From an uncultured Pseudomonadota bacterium (GTDB lineage: Bacteria; Myxococcota_A; UBA9160; PR03), in assembly GCA_900696485.1 (NCBI GenBank), contig CAADGG010000099.1, positions 1-54,828 of the forward strand: a DNA stretch of 54,828 nucleotides, given 5' to 3'. A program made the position numbers and the translations under genes. Position 1 is the stretch's first letter, and each line of letters opens with the position of its first letter. The notes under the pieces were generated by a model. The model did not search any database. It saw only the letters and a list, made by a program, of their open reading frames with translations, and had not been told where the DNA came from. Of this stretch, positions 1 through 7,912 are shown in pieces.

Positions 1-23
1 CCTCCAAGGGTAGGAAGACCGCG

Positions 24-815
24 ATGATCCTGGATCGCTTCCGACTCGATGATCGCGTCGCGCTGGTGACCGGCGCCAGCAAGGGCATCGGTCGCGGCAT
101 CGCGCTCGGCTTCGCCGACGCGGGTGCCGACCTCGTCTTGTCGTCGCGCACACGCGCCGATCTCGAGACCGTCGCCGAACAGGTTCGCTCGCGCGGTCGC
201 CGGGCATTGGTGGTGGCGTGCGATGTCAACGAGCGCGAGCAGCTCGAGCGCCTCGTCGACGCCGCCTGGCAGGAGTACGGCCGCCTCGACGTGCTCGTCA
301 ACAACGCCGGCGGCGCCCCGCCGAAGCCCGCTCTGCGCACCAGCGAGAAGATGTTCGAGACGGCGCTGCGTTTCAACGTCGGCTCGGCGTTCCTGCTCTC
401 CCGGATGGCGATTCCGCACATGCTCGAGCGCGACGGCGGGACGATCCTCAACATCTCGTCGAGCATGTCGAGGCTGGTCGAGAAAGGCTTCGTCGCCTAT
501 GGCACCGCGAAGGCGGCGCTGTCGCACATGACGCGACTGCTCGCGTACGAGATGGCACCGCGGGTCCGCGTGAACGCCATCGCCGTCGGCGCGGTCGCGA
601 CGGAGGCGCTGCTGCCGTTCCTCGAGGCTCTGCCGGAGGCGCGCGCCCGGCTCGAGGCCGGCACCCCGATGGGCCGGATCGGAACCCCGGAAGACATCGC
701 GGCGGCCGCGCTGTACCTGTGTTCACCCGCGGGCGGCTGGGTGACCGGCAAGGTGTTCGAGGTCGACGGCGGCACGGTCGCCTCCAACTGGCCGCTCGAC
801 GTTCCGGTGACCTGA
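24..815 (+). CDS. SDR-family NAD(P)-dependent oxidoreductase
   Basis: Short-chain dehydrogenase/reductase of 263 residues, the usual size for the classical family. The Rossmann dinucleotide motif TGASKGIG is at residues 16-23, NNAGG near 93-97, the catalytic Ser region NISSS near 143-147, and the Tyr-x-x-x-Lys pair is Y159 and K163 (YGTAK). It would oxidise or reduce an alcohol/carbonyl group in the cytosol. The substrate cannot be read from the sequence, and the upstream neighbour lies outside the window. The ATG is preceded by an AGGAAG-like ribosome site. Confidence 0.9.
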   Translation: MILDRFRLDDRVALVTGASKGIGRGIALGFADAGADLVLSSRTRADLETVAEQVRSRGRRALVVACDVNEREQLERLVDAAWQEYGRLDVLVNNAGGAPPKPALRTSEKMFETALRFNVGSAFLLSRMAIPHMLERDGGTILNISSSMSRLVEKGFVAYGTAKAALSHMTRLLAYEMAPRVRVNAIAVGAVATEALLPFLEALPEARARLEAGTPMGRIGTPEDIAAAALYLCSPAGGWVTGKVFEVDGGTVASNWPLDVPVT

Positions 816-916
816 ACGGACGGCAACCGAACCGAGCCGGCCGGATCCGGAGATCCTGCTGCGCACGAGACTGCTACGTTGGCGCCTCCCCGCCCGTGGT
901 TCCGAAGAGGCGCTGC

Positions 917-2866
917 ATGGTTTCCGCTTCCGATCTTCCGCCGGCGGCATCGCTCGATGCCGCCCTCGAGCGGCTCGGCCACACGGCGTTCCGACCCGGC
1001 CAACGCGACGCGAGCGAGACGCTGCTCCGAACCGGCCGGTTGTTGCTGGTCGCCCCGACCGGCGGCGGCAAGAGCCTCGTCTATCAGCTTCCGGCGTGCG
1101 TGCTGCCCGGCACGACGCTGGTGATCTCCCCGCTGATCGCCCTGATGCACGATCAGGTCACGGCCCTGACGGCACGCGGCGTCGCCGCGTCGTATCTCGC
1201 CGGGACGCTCGATGCACGCGAGATCGGCCGCCGCATGCGCGACGCGGCGAACGGAGCCTTCGATCTGCTGTACGTCGCGCCGGAGCGGCTCACCGCCGCC
1301 GGCTTCCGGAGCCTGCTCGCCGATCTCGACTGCCCGCTCGTCGCCGTCGACGAGGCCCACTGCATCAGCGAGTGGGGTCACGATTTCCGGCCGGAGTACA
1401 TGCAGATCGGCCCGCTGCTCGGCGCGCTGCCGAAGGCGCGTGTGCTGGCCTGCACGGCCACTGCGACGCCGGTGGTCCGCGACGAGATCCTCGAGCGGCT
1501 CGGTCTCCCGGCCGACACGCCGCAGCGATTGCGCGGATTCGCCCGACCGAACCTCGCGCTGCGAGCCGAGGAAGTGACCCGTGAGCTCGATCGCCGGCGG
1601 GCCGTCGACGCGGTCTTGACGGAGGCGCTGGGCGGCCCGGCCTGCCCCGCCGGTGGCGCCGCGATCGTCTACGCACCGACCCGTCGCGTCGCCAAACAGG
1701 AGGGCGCGCGCCTCGCCGCCGCCGGCTGGCGGACCGCCGTCTACCACGCGGGCTTGACGCCGCTCCAGCGCGACCAGGCCCAGCACGCCTTCATGCACGG
1801 CGACGCCGACGTCGTCGTCGCGACCAATGCCTTCGGCATGGGCATCGACCGGGCCGACGTCCGCAGCGTGATCCACCTGGCACCGCCCGCCTCCCTCGAA
1901 GCCTATTACCAGGAGGTCGGACGTGCCGGGCGCGACGGGCGCGACGCGATCGGCCTGCTGCTGCTGGCGCCGGGGGATGTGCCGCTGCGGCGTCGCCTGC
2001 TCGAGCTTCCGACCGACGGCCGGGCGCCCGACCCGGAGACGGTGCGACACAAGTGGAACCTGTTCCTCGAACTGCTCCGCTGGGCCGAAGGGGGAAGCTG
2101 CCGGCACGACACGATCCTGCGCTACTTCGGCGACGAGGAGGAGACGCTCGCCGGCTGCGGACGCTGTGACGTGTGTGAGCGTCTCGCCGCCGGCGGCGAC
2201 GACGCCGACCCGGAAGAGACGGCGCTGGTGGTGCGCAAGGCGCTCTCGGCCATCGCGCGCATCCACGGACGCTTCGGGCTCGGCGCCGCCGTCCATCTGC
2301 TGCGCGGCGTCGAGGATCCGCGCCTGGTGCGCGCCGGCCTGCACGAAACACGCACCTTCGGTGCGCTCGCCGAGCGCAGCGATGAATGGCTCCAGCGTCT
2401 GCTGCGCCGCTGTGTGACACCGGGTTGGATCGACTTCGACGGGGCCGAGCGGCCGGTCGTCCGGCTGACGGCCGAGGGAGCCGCCGTGATGCGCGGCGAG
2501 AAGCCGGTCCGGCTGTTGCTGCCCCCGGCGACCCGGCCGAAACCCCGGAAGGCCGCTCCGGCGAGGCCTCTCGGCCGGCCCGCTGCGGCCGGCGCCATCG
2601 CACGGGGTGCCGCCACCGGTGGCGACGGACCCGACGCGCGCGCGCGCAGCCTGTTCGAGGTGCTGCGCCACTGGCGTCTCGAGCGCGCCCGGGCCGAATC
2701 CGTGCCGCCCTACGTCATCGCGAGCGACCGCACGCTGCGCGAGATCGCCGAGCTGCGCCCGCGCGATCTCAGCGAACTCGGGCAGGCCCACGGCATCGGT
2801 CCGGCGAAGGCGGAGCGCTACGGCGCCGAGCTGCTGGCCCTCGTGCACCGCGACGCCGAGGGTTGA
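917..2866 (+). CDS. recQ: ATP-dependent DNA helicase RecQ
   Basis: Superfamily-2 3'-5' DNA helicase of 649 residues acting in recombination and fork repair. Walker A APTGGGKS is at 46-53, DEAH at 145-148 followed by the RecQ aromatic-rich loop, and motif VI QEVGRAGRDGR near 332-342. The RQC zinc site has Cys395, Cys414, Cys417 and Cys420. A linker rich in Ala, Pro and Arg (about 535-575) leads to a C-terminal HRDC domain (about 575-645), so the architecture is the full helicase-RQC-HRDC form. The frame is open upstream to 218, but homology starts just after this ATG. A possible -10 box TACGTT lies at 875-880. Confidence 0.95.
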   Translation: MVSASDLPPAASLDAALERLGHTAFRPGQRDASETLLRTGRLLLVAPTGGGKSLVYQLPACVLPGTTLVISPLIALMHDQVTALTARGVAASYLAGTLDAREIGRRMRDAANGAFDLLYVAPERLTAAGFRSLLADLDCPLVAVDEAHCISEWGHDFRPEYMQIGPLLGALPKARVLACTATATPVVRDEILERLGLPADTPQRLRGFARPNLALRAEEVTRELDRRRAVDAVLTEALGGPACPAGGAAIVYAPTRRVAKQEGARLAAAGWRTAVYHAGLTPLQRDQAQHAFMHGDADVVVATNAFGMGIDRADVRSVIHLAPPASLEAYYQEVGRAGRDGRDAIGLLLLAPGDVPLRRRLLELPTDGRAPDPETVRHKWNLFLELLRWAEGGSCRHDTILRYFGDEEETLAGCGRCDVCERLAAGGDDADPEETALVVRKALSAIARIHGRFGLGAAVHLLRGVEDPRLVRAGLHETRTFGALAERSDEWLQRLLRRCVTPGWIDFDGAERPVVRLTAEGAAVMRGEKPVRLLLPPATRPKPRKAAPARPLGRPAAAGAIARGAATGGDGPDARARSLFEVLRHWRLERARAESVPPYVIASDRTLREIAELRPRDLSELGQAHGIGPAKAERYGAELLALVHRDAEG

Positions 2867-2955
2867 GGGGCCGTCCGCGGCGTACCGCACGGAGCGTTCG
2901 CCAGCCAAGCGTCCGGCTGGGGTATCGTCGGGCAGGCCCACCACGGAGACCGCCG

Positions 2956-3771
2956 ATGGACGCTCCTCGCCCCCCGCTCGACGGCTTTGCCACGGCGCCG
3001 TTCCACCACGACGGCACGACGCATCCGGTGCATCGTCGCGGACACGGACCCGGCGTCGTCATCATCCACGAGATCCCGGGACTGCATCCCGCCGTCGCCG
3101 AGTTCGGCCGGCGCGTGGCGGAGGCCGGCTTCACGGCGGTGTTGCCCGAACTGTTCGGAACCCTCGGTCGGCCCGTCAGCACCGGCTACCTGGCCCGCTC
3201 CATGCTGCGCGTCTGCATCGCCCGCGAGTTCTCCGTGCTGGCGCGCAACGAATCGAGCCCGGTCACCGACTGGCTCCGCGCGCTGTGCCGCCAGACCCAC
3301 AGCGAATGCGGCGGACCCGGCGTCGGCGCGCTGGGCATGTGCCTGACCGGAAACTTCGCGCTGGCGCTGATGGTCGACGAGTGCGTGATGGCGCCGGTGC
3401 TGAGCCAGCCTTCCCTGCCGCTTCCGATCAGCCGCTCGCATCGCGAAGCGCTGCACCTCACGCCGGCCGCACTCGACACCGTGAAGCAACGCGTCGCCGG
3501 GGGCTGTCCCGTCCTGGGCATGCGCTTCAGCGAGGATCCGCTGTGCCCGGCGGAGCGCTTCGAGCGACTGCGCCACGAGCTCGGCGAAGGATTCGAAGGC
3601 ATCGAGATCGACTCGTCGAAGGACAATCCTCACGGAATTCCGCACTCGGCGCACTCCGTGCTGACCATCGATCTGGTCGACCGCGAGGGCCACCCTACGC
3701 GCGCCGCGCTCGAGCGCACGCTCGCCTTCCTGAGCGAACGCTTGCAGCCGCAGACGCAGACGCAGCCCTGA
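2956..3771 (+). CDS. dienelactone hydrolase family protein
   Basis: Alpha/beta hydrolase of 271 residues. The oxyanion-side motif HEIPG is near residue 37, the nucleophile elbow is GMCLTG with cysteine as nucleophile, and a C-terminal His lies in the PHSAHSV segment. A Cys nucleophile is typical of dienelactone hydrolases, which open lactone rings in chloroaromatic and other catabolism. The true substrate is unknown, and no catechol-cleavage genes are nearby. The upstream gap contains a plausible -10 TATCGT at 2923-2928 and an SD-like GGAGA before the ATG. It is a stand-alone gene between recQ and the EVE gene. Confidence 0.8.
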   Translation: MDAPRPPLDGFATAPFHHDGTTHPVHRRGHGPGVVIIHEIPGLHPAVAEFGRRVAEAGFTAVLPELFGTLGRPVSTGYLARSMLRVCIAREFSVLARNESSPVTDWLRALCRQTHSECGGPGVGALGMCLTGNFALALMVDECVMAPVLSQPSLPLPISRSHREALHLTPAALDTVKQRVAGGCPVLGMRFSEDPLCPAERFERLRHELGEGFEGIEIDSSKDNPHGIPHSAHSVLTIDLVDREGHPTRAALERTLAFLSERLQPQTQTQP

Positions 3772-3866
3772 GCGCGCTGTGCAGCATGCACGGCTGCTGA
3801 TCGGCGAGCGGCCCGTCGAACCGATCGAATGCGAGCGAGCTTCCGAGACAGGACCGTGACTCCGGC

Positions 3867-3872
3867 TAGAAT
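3867..3872 (+). promoter_or_regulatory. candidate -10 box TAGAAT for the EVE/GH13 unit
   Basis: TAGAAT matches the sigma-70 -10 consensus at five of six positions and lies 21 nt before the ATG at 3894, with GGAGGG as ribosome site at 3881-3886. No convincing -35 hexamer is visible. Confidence 0.45.
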
Positions 3873-3893
3873 CGGCCGCCGGAGGGAGACGCG

Positions 3894-4319
3894 ATGCCGC
3901 GTTCGTACTGGCTCGTCAAATCGGAACCGTCGACCTATGCATGGTCGCAACTGGTTCGGGACGGGCGGACGATCTGGGACGGCGTTCGCAACGCGCTCGC
4001 CCGCCAACATCTGGCCGCCATGCGCGCTGGCGACCTCGTCCTCTACTATCACTCCAACGTCGGCAAGGAGGTCGTCGGCATCGCACGCGTCTCCGGGGAG
4101 GCCCACCCGGATCCGACGGCGGACGACCCGAAATGGCTCGCGGTCGATCTCGAGCCCGTCCGAGCGCTGGCCGCGCCGGTTGGACTCGCAGCGATCAAGA
4201 GCGACCCCCGTTTCGAAGGGTTCGCGCTGATCCGACAATCGCGCTTGTCGGTGATGCCGGTCTCGCGCCCGCACTTCGAGCGGATCCTCGAGCTCGGAAG
4301 AACGAAGGCTCCCCGATGA
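3894..4319 (+). CDS. EVE domain-containing protein
   Basis: This 141-residue protein consists of one EVE domain (PUA-like fold), beginning with the characteristic YWLVKSEPSTYAW segment. EVE proteins are thought to bind modified bases in nucleic acids; thymocyte nuclear protein 1 is a eukaryotic homologue. Size and motif order fit the single-domain bacterial form. Its TGA overlaps the ATG of the downstream glucosidase (ATGA at 4316-4319), so the two are probably translationally coupled, although no functional link between them is known. Confidence 0.9.
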   Translation: MPRSYWLVKSEPSTYAWSQLVRDGRTIWDGVRNALARQHLAAMRAGDLVLYYHSNVGKEVVGIARVSGEAHPDPTADDPKWLAVDLEPVRALAAPVGLAAIKSDPRFEGFALIRQSRLSVMPVSRPHFERILELGRTKAPR

Positions 4320-5932
4320 GAGACGATCCGCGTCTGTGGTGGCAGCACGGAGTGCTCTACCAGATCTATCCGCGCTCCTACCAGGATGCGAATGGGGATG
4401 GTGTCGGCGACCTCGAAGGCATCCGCCAACGCCTCGAGCATCTGCAGTGGCTCGGAGTGGACGCGATCTGGCTCTCCCCGTTCCAACCGTCGCCGATGGC
4501 GGACTTCGGCTATGACGTCGCCGACTACTGCGGCGTCGATCCCCTGTTCGGCACGCTCGACGACTTCGACCGCCTGCTCGCGGACGCGCACGCGCGCGGC
4601 CTCCGCGTCACGCTCGACTGGGTGCCCAACCACAGCTCGGACCAGCATCCGTGGTTCGTCGAGTCGCGGGCGGCGCGCACCAGCCCGAAGCGCGACTGGT
4701 ACGTCTGGCGCGATGGGCGCGGGGACGGTCCGCCGAACAACTGGGTGTCGGTGTTCGGCGGCCCCGCGTGGGAACACGACGCGGCCACCGACCAATGGTA
4801 CCTGCACTCGTTCCTGCGCGAGCAGCCGGACCTCGAGTGGCGGAACCCCGAGCTGGTTCGTGCGATGCACGAGGTTCTGCGTTTCTGGCTCGAGCGCGGG
4901 GCGGACGGCTTCCGCATCGACGTCGTGCACCGCATCGCCAAGGATCCGGAGCTCCGCGACAACCCGCCGAATCCTGGCGGCGGGACTGGCTATGGCGGGC
5001 AGCTTCACGTGCACGACGAGAACCATCCGGACGTGCACGCGCTGCTACGCGGCCTGCGCGCCGTGCTCGACGAGTACCCGGAGCGGATGATGGTCGGAGA
5101 GGTCTACCTGTTCGATCCGGCCGAGGTGGCGCGCTACTACGGCCGCGGCGACGAGCTCCACCTCGCCTTCAACTTCTCGTTCCTGCGCTGCCCGTGGGAC
5201 GCAGCCGCGTTCCGCGCCGAAGTCGAACGCTTCGAGGCGCTGTGTCCGCCCGAAGGATGGCCGACCTGGGTGCTCTCGAACCACGACGTGCCCCGCCACG
5301 CCTCGCGTTACGACGATCCCGAGCTGGGCGATGCGCGGGCGCGCGTCGCCGCCATGATGCTGCTGACGTTGCGCGGCACGCCGTATCTGTACGCCGGGGA
5401 GGAGATCGGGATGCGCAACGTGACGATCGCGCCGGAACGGATGCAGGATCCGCTGGCGCGGACGCTGCATCCAGCCCTGTCGCGCGATGGCGAACGCACC
5501 CCCATGCGCTGGGACGCGGACGCGCCGGCCTGCGGGTTCACCCCGGTGAGACCCGACGCGACGACTGCCGATCCGTGGCTGCCGCTCGGACCGCAGCCTC
5601 CCGGAACCGACGTCGCGGCCCAGCGCCGCGATCGCCGCTCCCTGCTCTGGCTCTATCGCGACCTGCTGGCGCTGCGGCGCACGCATCCGGCCCTGCATCG
5701 CGGCCAATGGCGCGCGCTCGATGCCCCGGACGGCGTCTTCGCCTACGAGCGGCGCTCCGGCCACCAGGTCGCACGGGTGGCGCTCAACTTCGGCGCCCGG
5801 CCCGCCCGGGTGGCGCTCGGCGGCGGCGACGTCGCCACCGGCCTCCACACCCGCCCCGGCGCCACCCTCCCCACGCGCGCCGACTTCGCCGATCTCGGGC
5901 CGGCCGAAGGCCTCGTGCTCGTGCTCCGCTGA
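4316..5932 (+). CDS. GH13 alpha-glucosidase (alpha-amylase family)
   Basis: Glycoside hydrolase family 13 enzyme of 538 residues. The (beta/alpha)8 conserved regions are present: DWVPNHSSD near 101-109, FRIDVVH with nucleophile Asp202, GEVY with acid/base Glu262, and SNHDVPRH with the third carboxylate Asp324. The motif set and length resemble oligo-1,6-glucosidase or alpha-glucosidase rather than secreted amylase. There is no signal peptide, so it is cytosolic and would cleave imported malto-oligosaccharides or related glucosides. It overlaps the EVE gene by 4 bp. The stop is followed after 3 bp by a large perfect palindrome. Confidence 0.9.
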   Translation: MRDDPRLWWQHGVLYQIYPRSYQDANGDGVGDLEGIRQRLEHLQWLGVDAIWLSPFQPSPMADFGYDVADYCGVDPLFGTLDDFDRLLADAHARGLRVTLDWVPNHSSDQHPWFVESRAARTSPKRDWYVWRDGRGDGPPNNWVSVFGGPAWEHDAATDQWYLHSFLREQPDLEWRNPELVRAMHEVLRFWLERGADGFRIDVVHRIAKDPELRDNPPNPGGGTGYGGQLHVHDENHPDVHALLRGLRAVLDEYPERMMVGEVYLFDPAEVARYYGRGDELHLAFNFSFLRCPWDAAAFRAEVERFEALCPPEGWPTWVLSNHDVPRHASRYDDPELGDARARVAAMMLLTLRGTPYLYAGEEIGMRNVTIAPERMQDPLARTLHPALSRDGERTPMRWDADAPACGFTPVRPDATTADPWLPLGPQPPGTDVAAQRRDRRSLLWLYRDLLALRRTHPALHRGQWRALDAPDGVFAYERRSGHQVARVALNFGARPARVALGGGDVATGLHTRPGATLPTRADFADLGPAEGLVLVLR

Positions 5933-5935
5933 GTC

Positions 5936-6026
5936 GTCAAGAAAGGGGCCGGGTTCGAAATGTCAACTTCTTGCGGCCGGACCGGCCGCAAGAAGTTGAC
6001 ATTTCGAACCCGGCCCCTTTCTTGAC
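5936..6026. repeat. repeat copy A: perfect 45-bp inverted repeat
   Basis: Two perfectly complementary 45-nt arms flank one central base (A at 5981). Each arm begins with GTCAAGAAAGGGGCCGGGTT, then CGAAAT, then GTCAACTT, and ends in a GC-rich tip. It belongs to a family with copies at 10817, 19226, 39652 and 46639. It starts 3 bp after the glucosidase stop and ends 67 bp before the topoisomerase gene. RNA from either strand would form a very stable hairpin, which may also stop or stabilise transcripts. Confidence 0.95.
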
Positions 6027-6093
6027 GCGCTCTTCAGGCAGGCTTGACGCATCCGGCCGGCATCGCTCACTCTACGGCGCCGGGGGGGGATCC

Positions 6094-7911
6094 ATGGCGC
6101 GCGCGCGCAAGGCCTATGACGAAGCGTCGATCAAGACGCTGGATGCGCTCGAGCACATCCGGCTGCGCAGCGGCATGTACATCGGCCGGCTCGGCGACGG
6201 ATCCCATCCGCAGGACGGCATCTACGTGATGCTGAAGGAGGTCGTCGACAACGCCATCGACGAGTTCATCATGGGAGCCGGCAAGCGCATCGAGCTGCGC
6301 CGGGACGGGGAGACACTCGAGGTTCGCGACTACGGCCGTGGCATCCCGCTCGGCAAGCTCGTCGACTGCGTCTCCCGGATCAACACCGGCGGCAAGTACA
6401 GCGACGACGTCTTCCAATTCTCGGTCGGCCTGAACGGCGTCGGGACGAAAGCGGTCAATGCGCTGTCGAGCCGCTTCGAGGTGCAGAGCTGGCGCGACGG
6501 TCGCTTCCGCCGTGCCGCGTTCGAACGCGGCCGGCTCGTGGACGATGCGACCGGCAAGGAGGCCCAGGGCCGGGACGGCACCCGGCTCCGCTTCACGCCG
6601 GATCCGGAGATCTTCGGCCACTACGAGTGGAACGAGGAGTTCGTCGCGCAGCGACTGCGCTACTACGCATTCCTGAATGCCGGACTCACGCTCGACTACG
6701 CCGGGACCAAGTACCATTCCTCCGGCGGCATCGGCGACCTGCTGGCGCACGAGATGGGAAGCGAGGAGTCGCTCTATCCGATCGTGCATCAGTCGCAGGA
6801 GCGACTCGAATTCGCCTTCACCCACACGCACGCCTACGGCGAGACCTATTGGAGCTTCGTCAACGGCCAGCACACGCACGATGGGGGCACCCACCAGAGC
6901 GCCTTCCGCGAGGGTCTGCTGAAAGCGGTCAACGAGTTCGCCGGCAAGAACTTTGCCGGCGAAGACGTCCGCGATGGCCTGCTCGGGGCGATCGCGATCA
7001 AGCTCCAGGATCCCGTCTTCGAGGCCCAGACCAAGACCAAGCTCGGATCGATCGAGGTGCGCACGTGGATCGTGCCGGCCGTGAAGGATCGCATCGTCCG
7101 ATGGCTCCACGAGCACAAGGACGACGCCGAGCGCTTGCTCGAGAAGGTGCGCCAGAACGAGCGGGTGCGGAAGGAGCTGTCGGCGATCAAGAAGGACGCG
7201 CGGGAGCGCGCACGCAAGGTCGCGATCCGGATCCCGAAGCTCACCGACTGTCGTATGCACTACGACGACGCCCGAGCACGCCGTCGCGACGATACGACGA
7301 TCTTCCTGACCGAGGGGGACTCCGCAGGCGGCGTGATGGTGCAGAGCCGTGACGTGGAGACGCAAGCCGTCTTCTCGCTGCGCGGCAAGCCGCTCAACTG
7401 CCACGGCCTCAAGCGCGATGCGATCTACAAGAACGAGGAGCTCTACAACCTGATGCGCGCGCTCGGCGTCGAGGACGGCATCGATGGGCTTCGCTACGCG
7501 CGGGTCGTGATCGCCACCGACGCCGACGTGGATGGCATGCACATCCGGAACCTGCTGCTGACCTACTTCCTGCGCTACTTCGAGGATCTCGTCTTGAAGG
7601 GCCACGTCTACATCCTCGAGACGCCGCTGTTCCGGGTCCGCAACCGCAAGGAGACCCGCTACTGCTACAGCGAAGCCGAGCGCGACCGGGCCATGGCGGA
7701 TCTGCGCGGGCACGAGATCACCCGTTTCAAGGGGCTCGGCGAGATCAGCCCGAAGGAGTTCGGCCAGTTCATCGGTTCGGACATCCGGATGGCGCCGGTG
7801 GCGGTGAACGGAATCGGCGAGATCGGTCGCTGCCTCGACTTCTTCATGGGCAAGAACACGCCCGAACGGAAATCCTTCATCGTCGACAACCTGGCCACCG
7901 AGGTGCTGTAG
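6094..7911 (+). CDS. parE: DNA topoisomerase IV subunit B (GyrB/ParE family)
   Basis: ATPase subunit of a type IIA topoisomerase, 605 residues, close to ParE length. The GHKL ATP-binding segment EVVDNAIDE is near 49-57. The TOPRIM motifs are EGDSAGG near 405-411 and DADVDGMHI near 473-481. It would pair with the adjacent subunit A, whose GTG start lies one base after this TAG, so the two are one transcription unit. Sequence alone does not separate gyrase from topoisomerase IV with certainty; the lack of GyrA boxes in the partner favours decatenase. Confidence 0.85.
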   Translation: MARARKAYDEASIKTLDALEHIRLRSGMYIGRLGDGSHPQDGIYVMLKEVVDNAIDEFIMGAGKRIELRRDGETLEVRDYGRGIPLGKLVDCVSRINTGGKYSDDVFQFSVGLNGVGTKAVNALSSRFEVQSWRDGRFRRAAFERGRLVDDATGKEAQGRDGTRLRFTPDPEIFGHYEWNEEFVAQRLRYYAFLNAGLTLDYAGTKYHSSGGIGDLLAHEMGSEESLYPIVHQSQERLEFAFTHTHAYGETYWSFVNGQHTHDGGTHQSAFREGLLKAVNEFAGKNFAGEDVRDGLLGAIAIKLQDPVFEAQTKTKLGSIEVRTWIVPAVKDRIVRWLHEHKDDAERLLEKVRQNERVRKELSAIKKDARERARKVAIRIPKLTDCRMHYDDARARRRDDTTIFLTEGDSAGGVMVQSRDVETQAVFSLRGKPLNCHGLKRDAIYKNEELYNLMRALGVEDGIDGLRYARVVIATDADVDGMHIRNLLLTYFLRYFEDLVLKGHVYILETPLFRVRNRKETRYCYSEAERDRAMADLRGHEITRFKGLGEISPKEFGQFIGSDIRMAPVAVNGIGEIGRCLDFFMGKNTPERKSFIVDNLATEVL

Positions 7912-7912
7912 C

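Noticed and set aside
497..2944. An 815-codon open frame on the minus strand across the SDR and recQ genes.
   Set aside because: Its translation has no domain, repeats Arg/Gly/Ala, and mirrors the GC-rich third codon positions of recQ.
5936..6026. Palindrome A as an intrinsic terminator only.
   Set aside because: The arms are far longer than a terminator needs, no T-run follows, and the same sequence recurs elsewhere in single-arm form.
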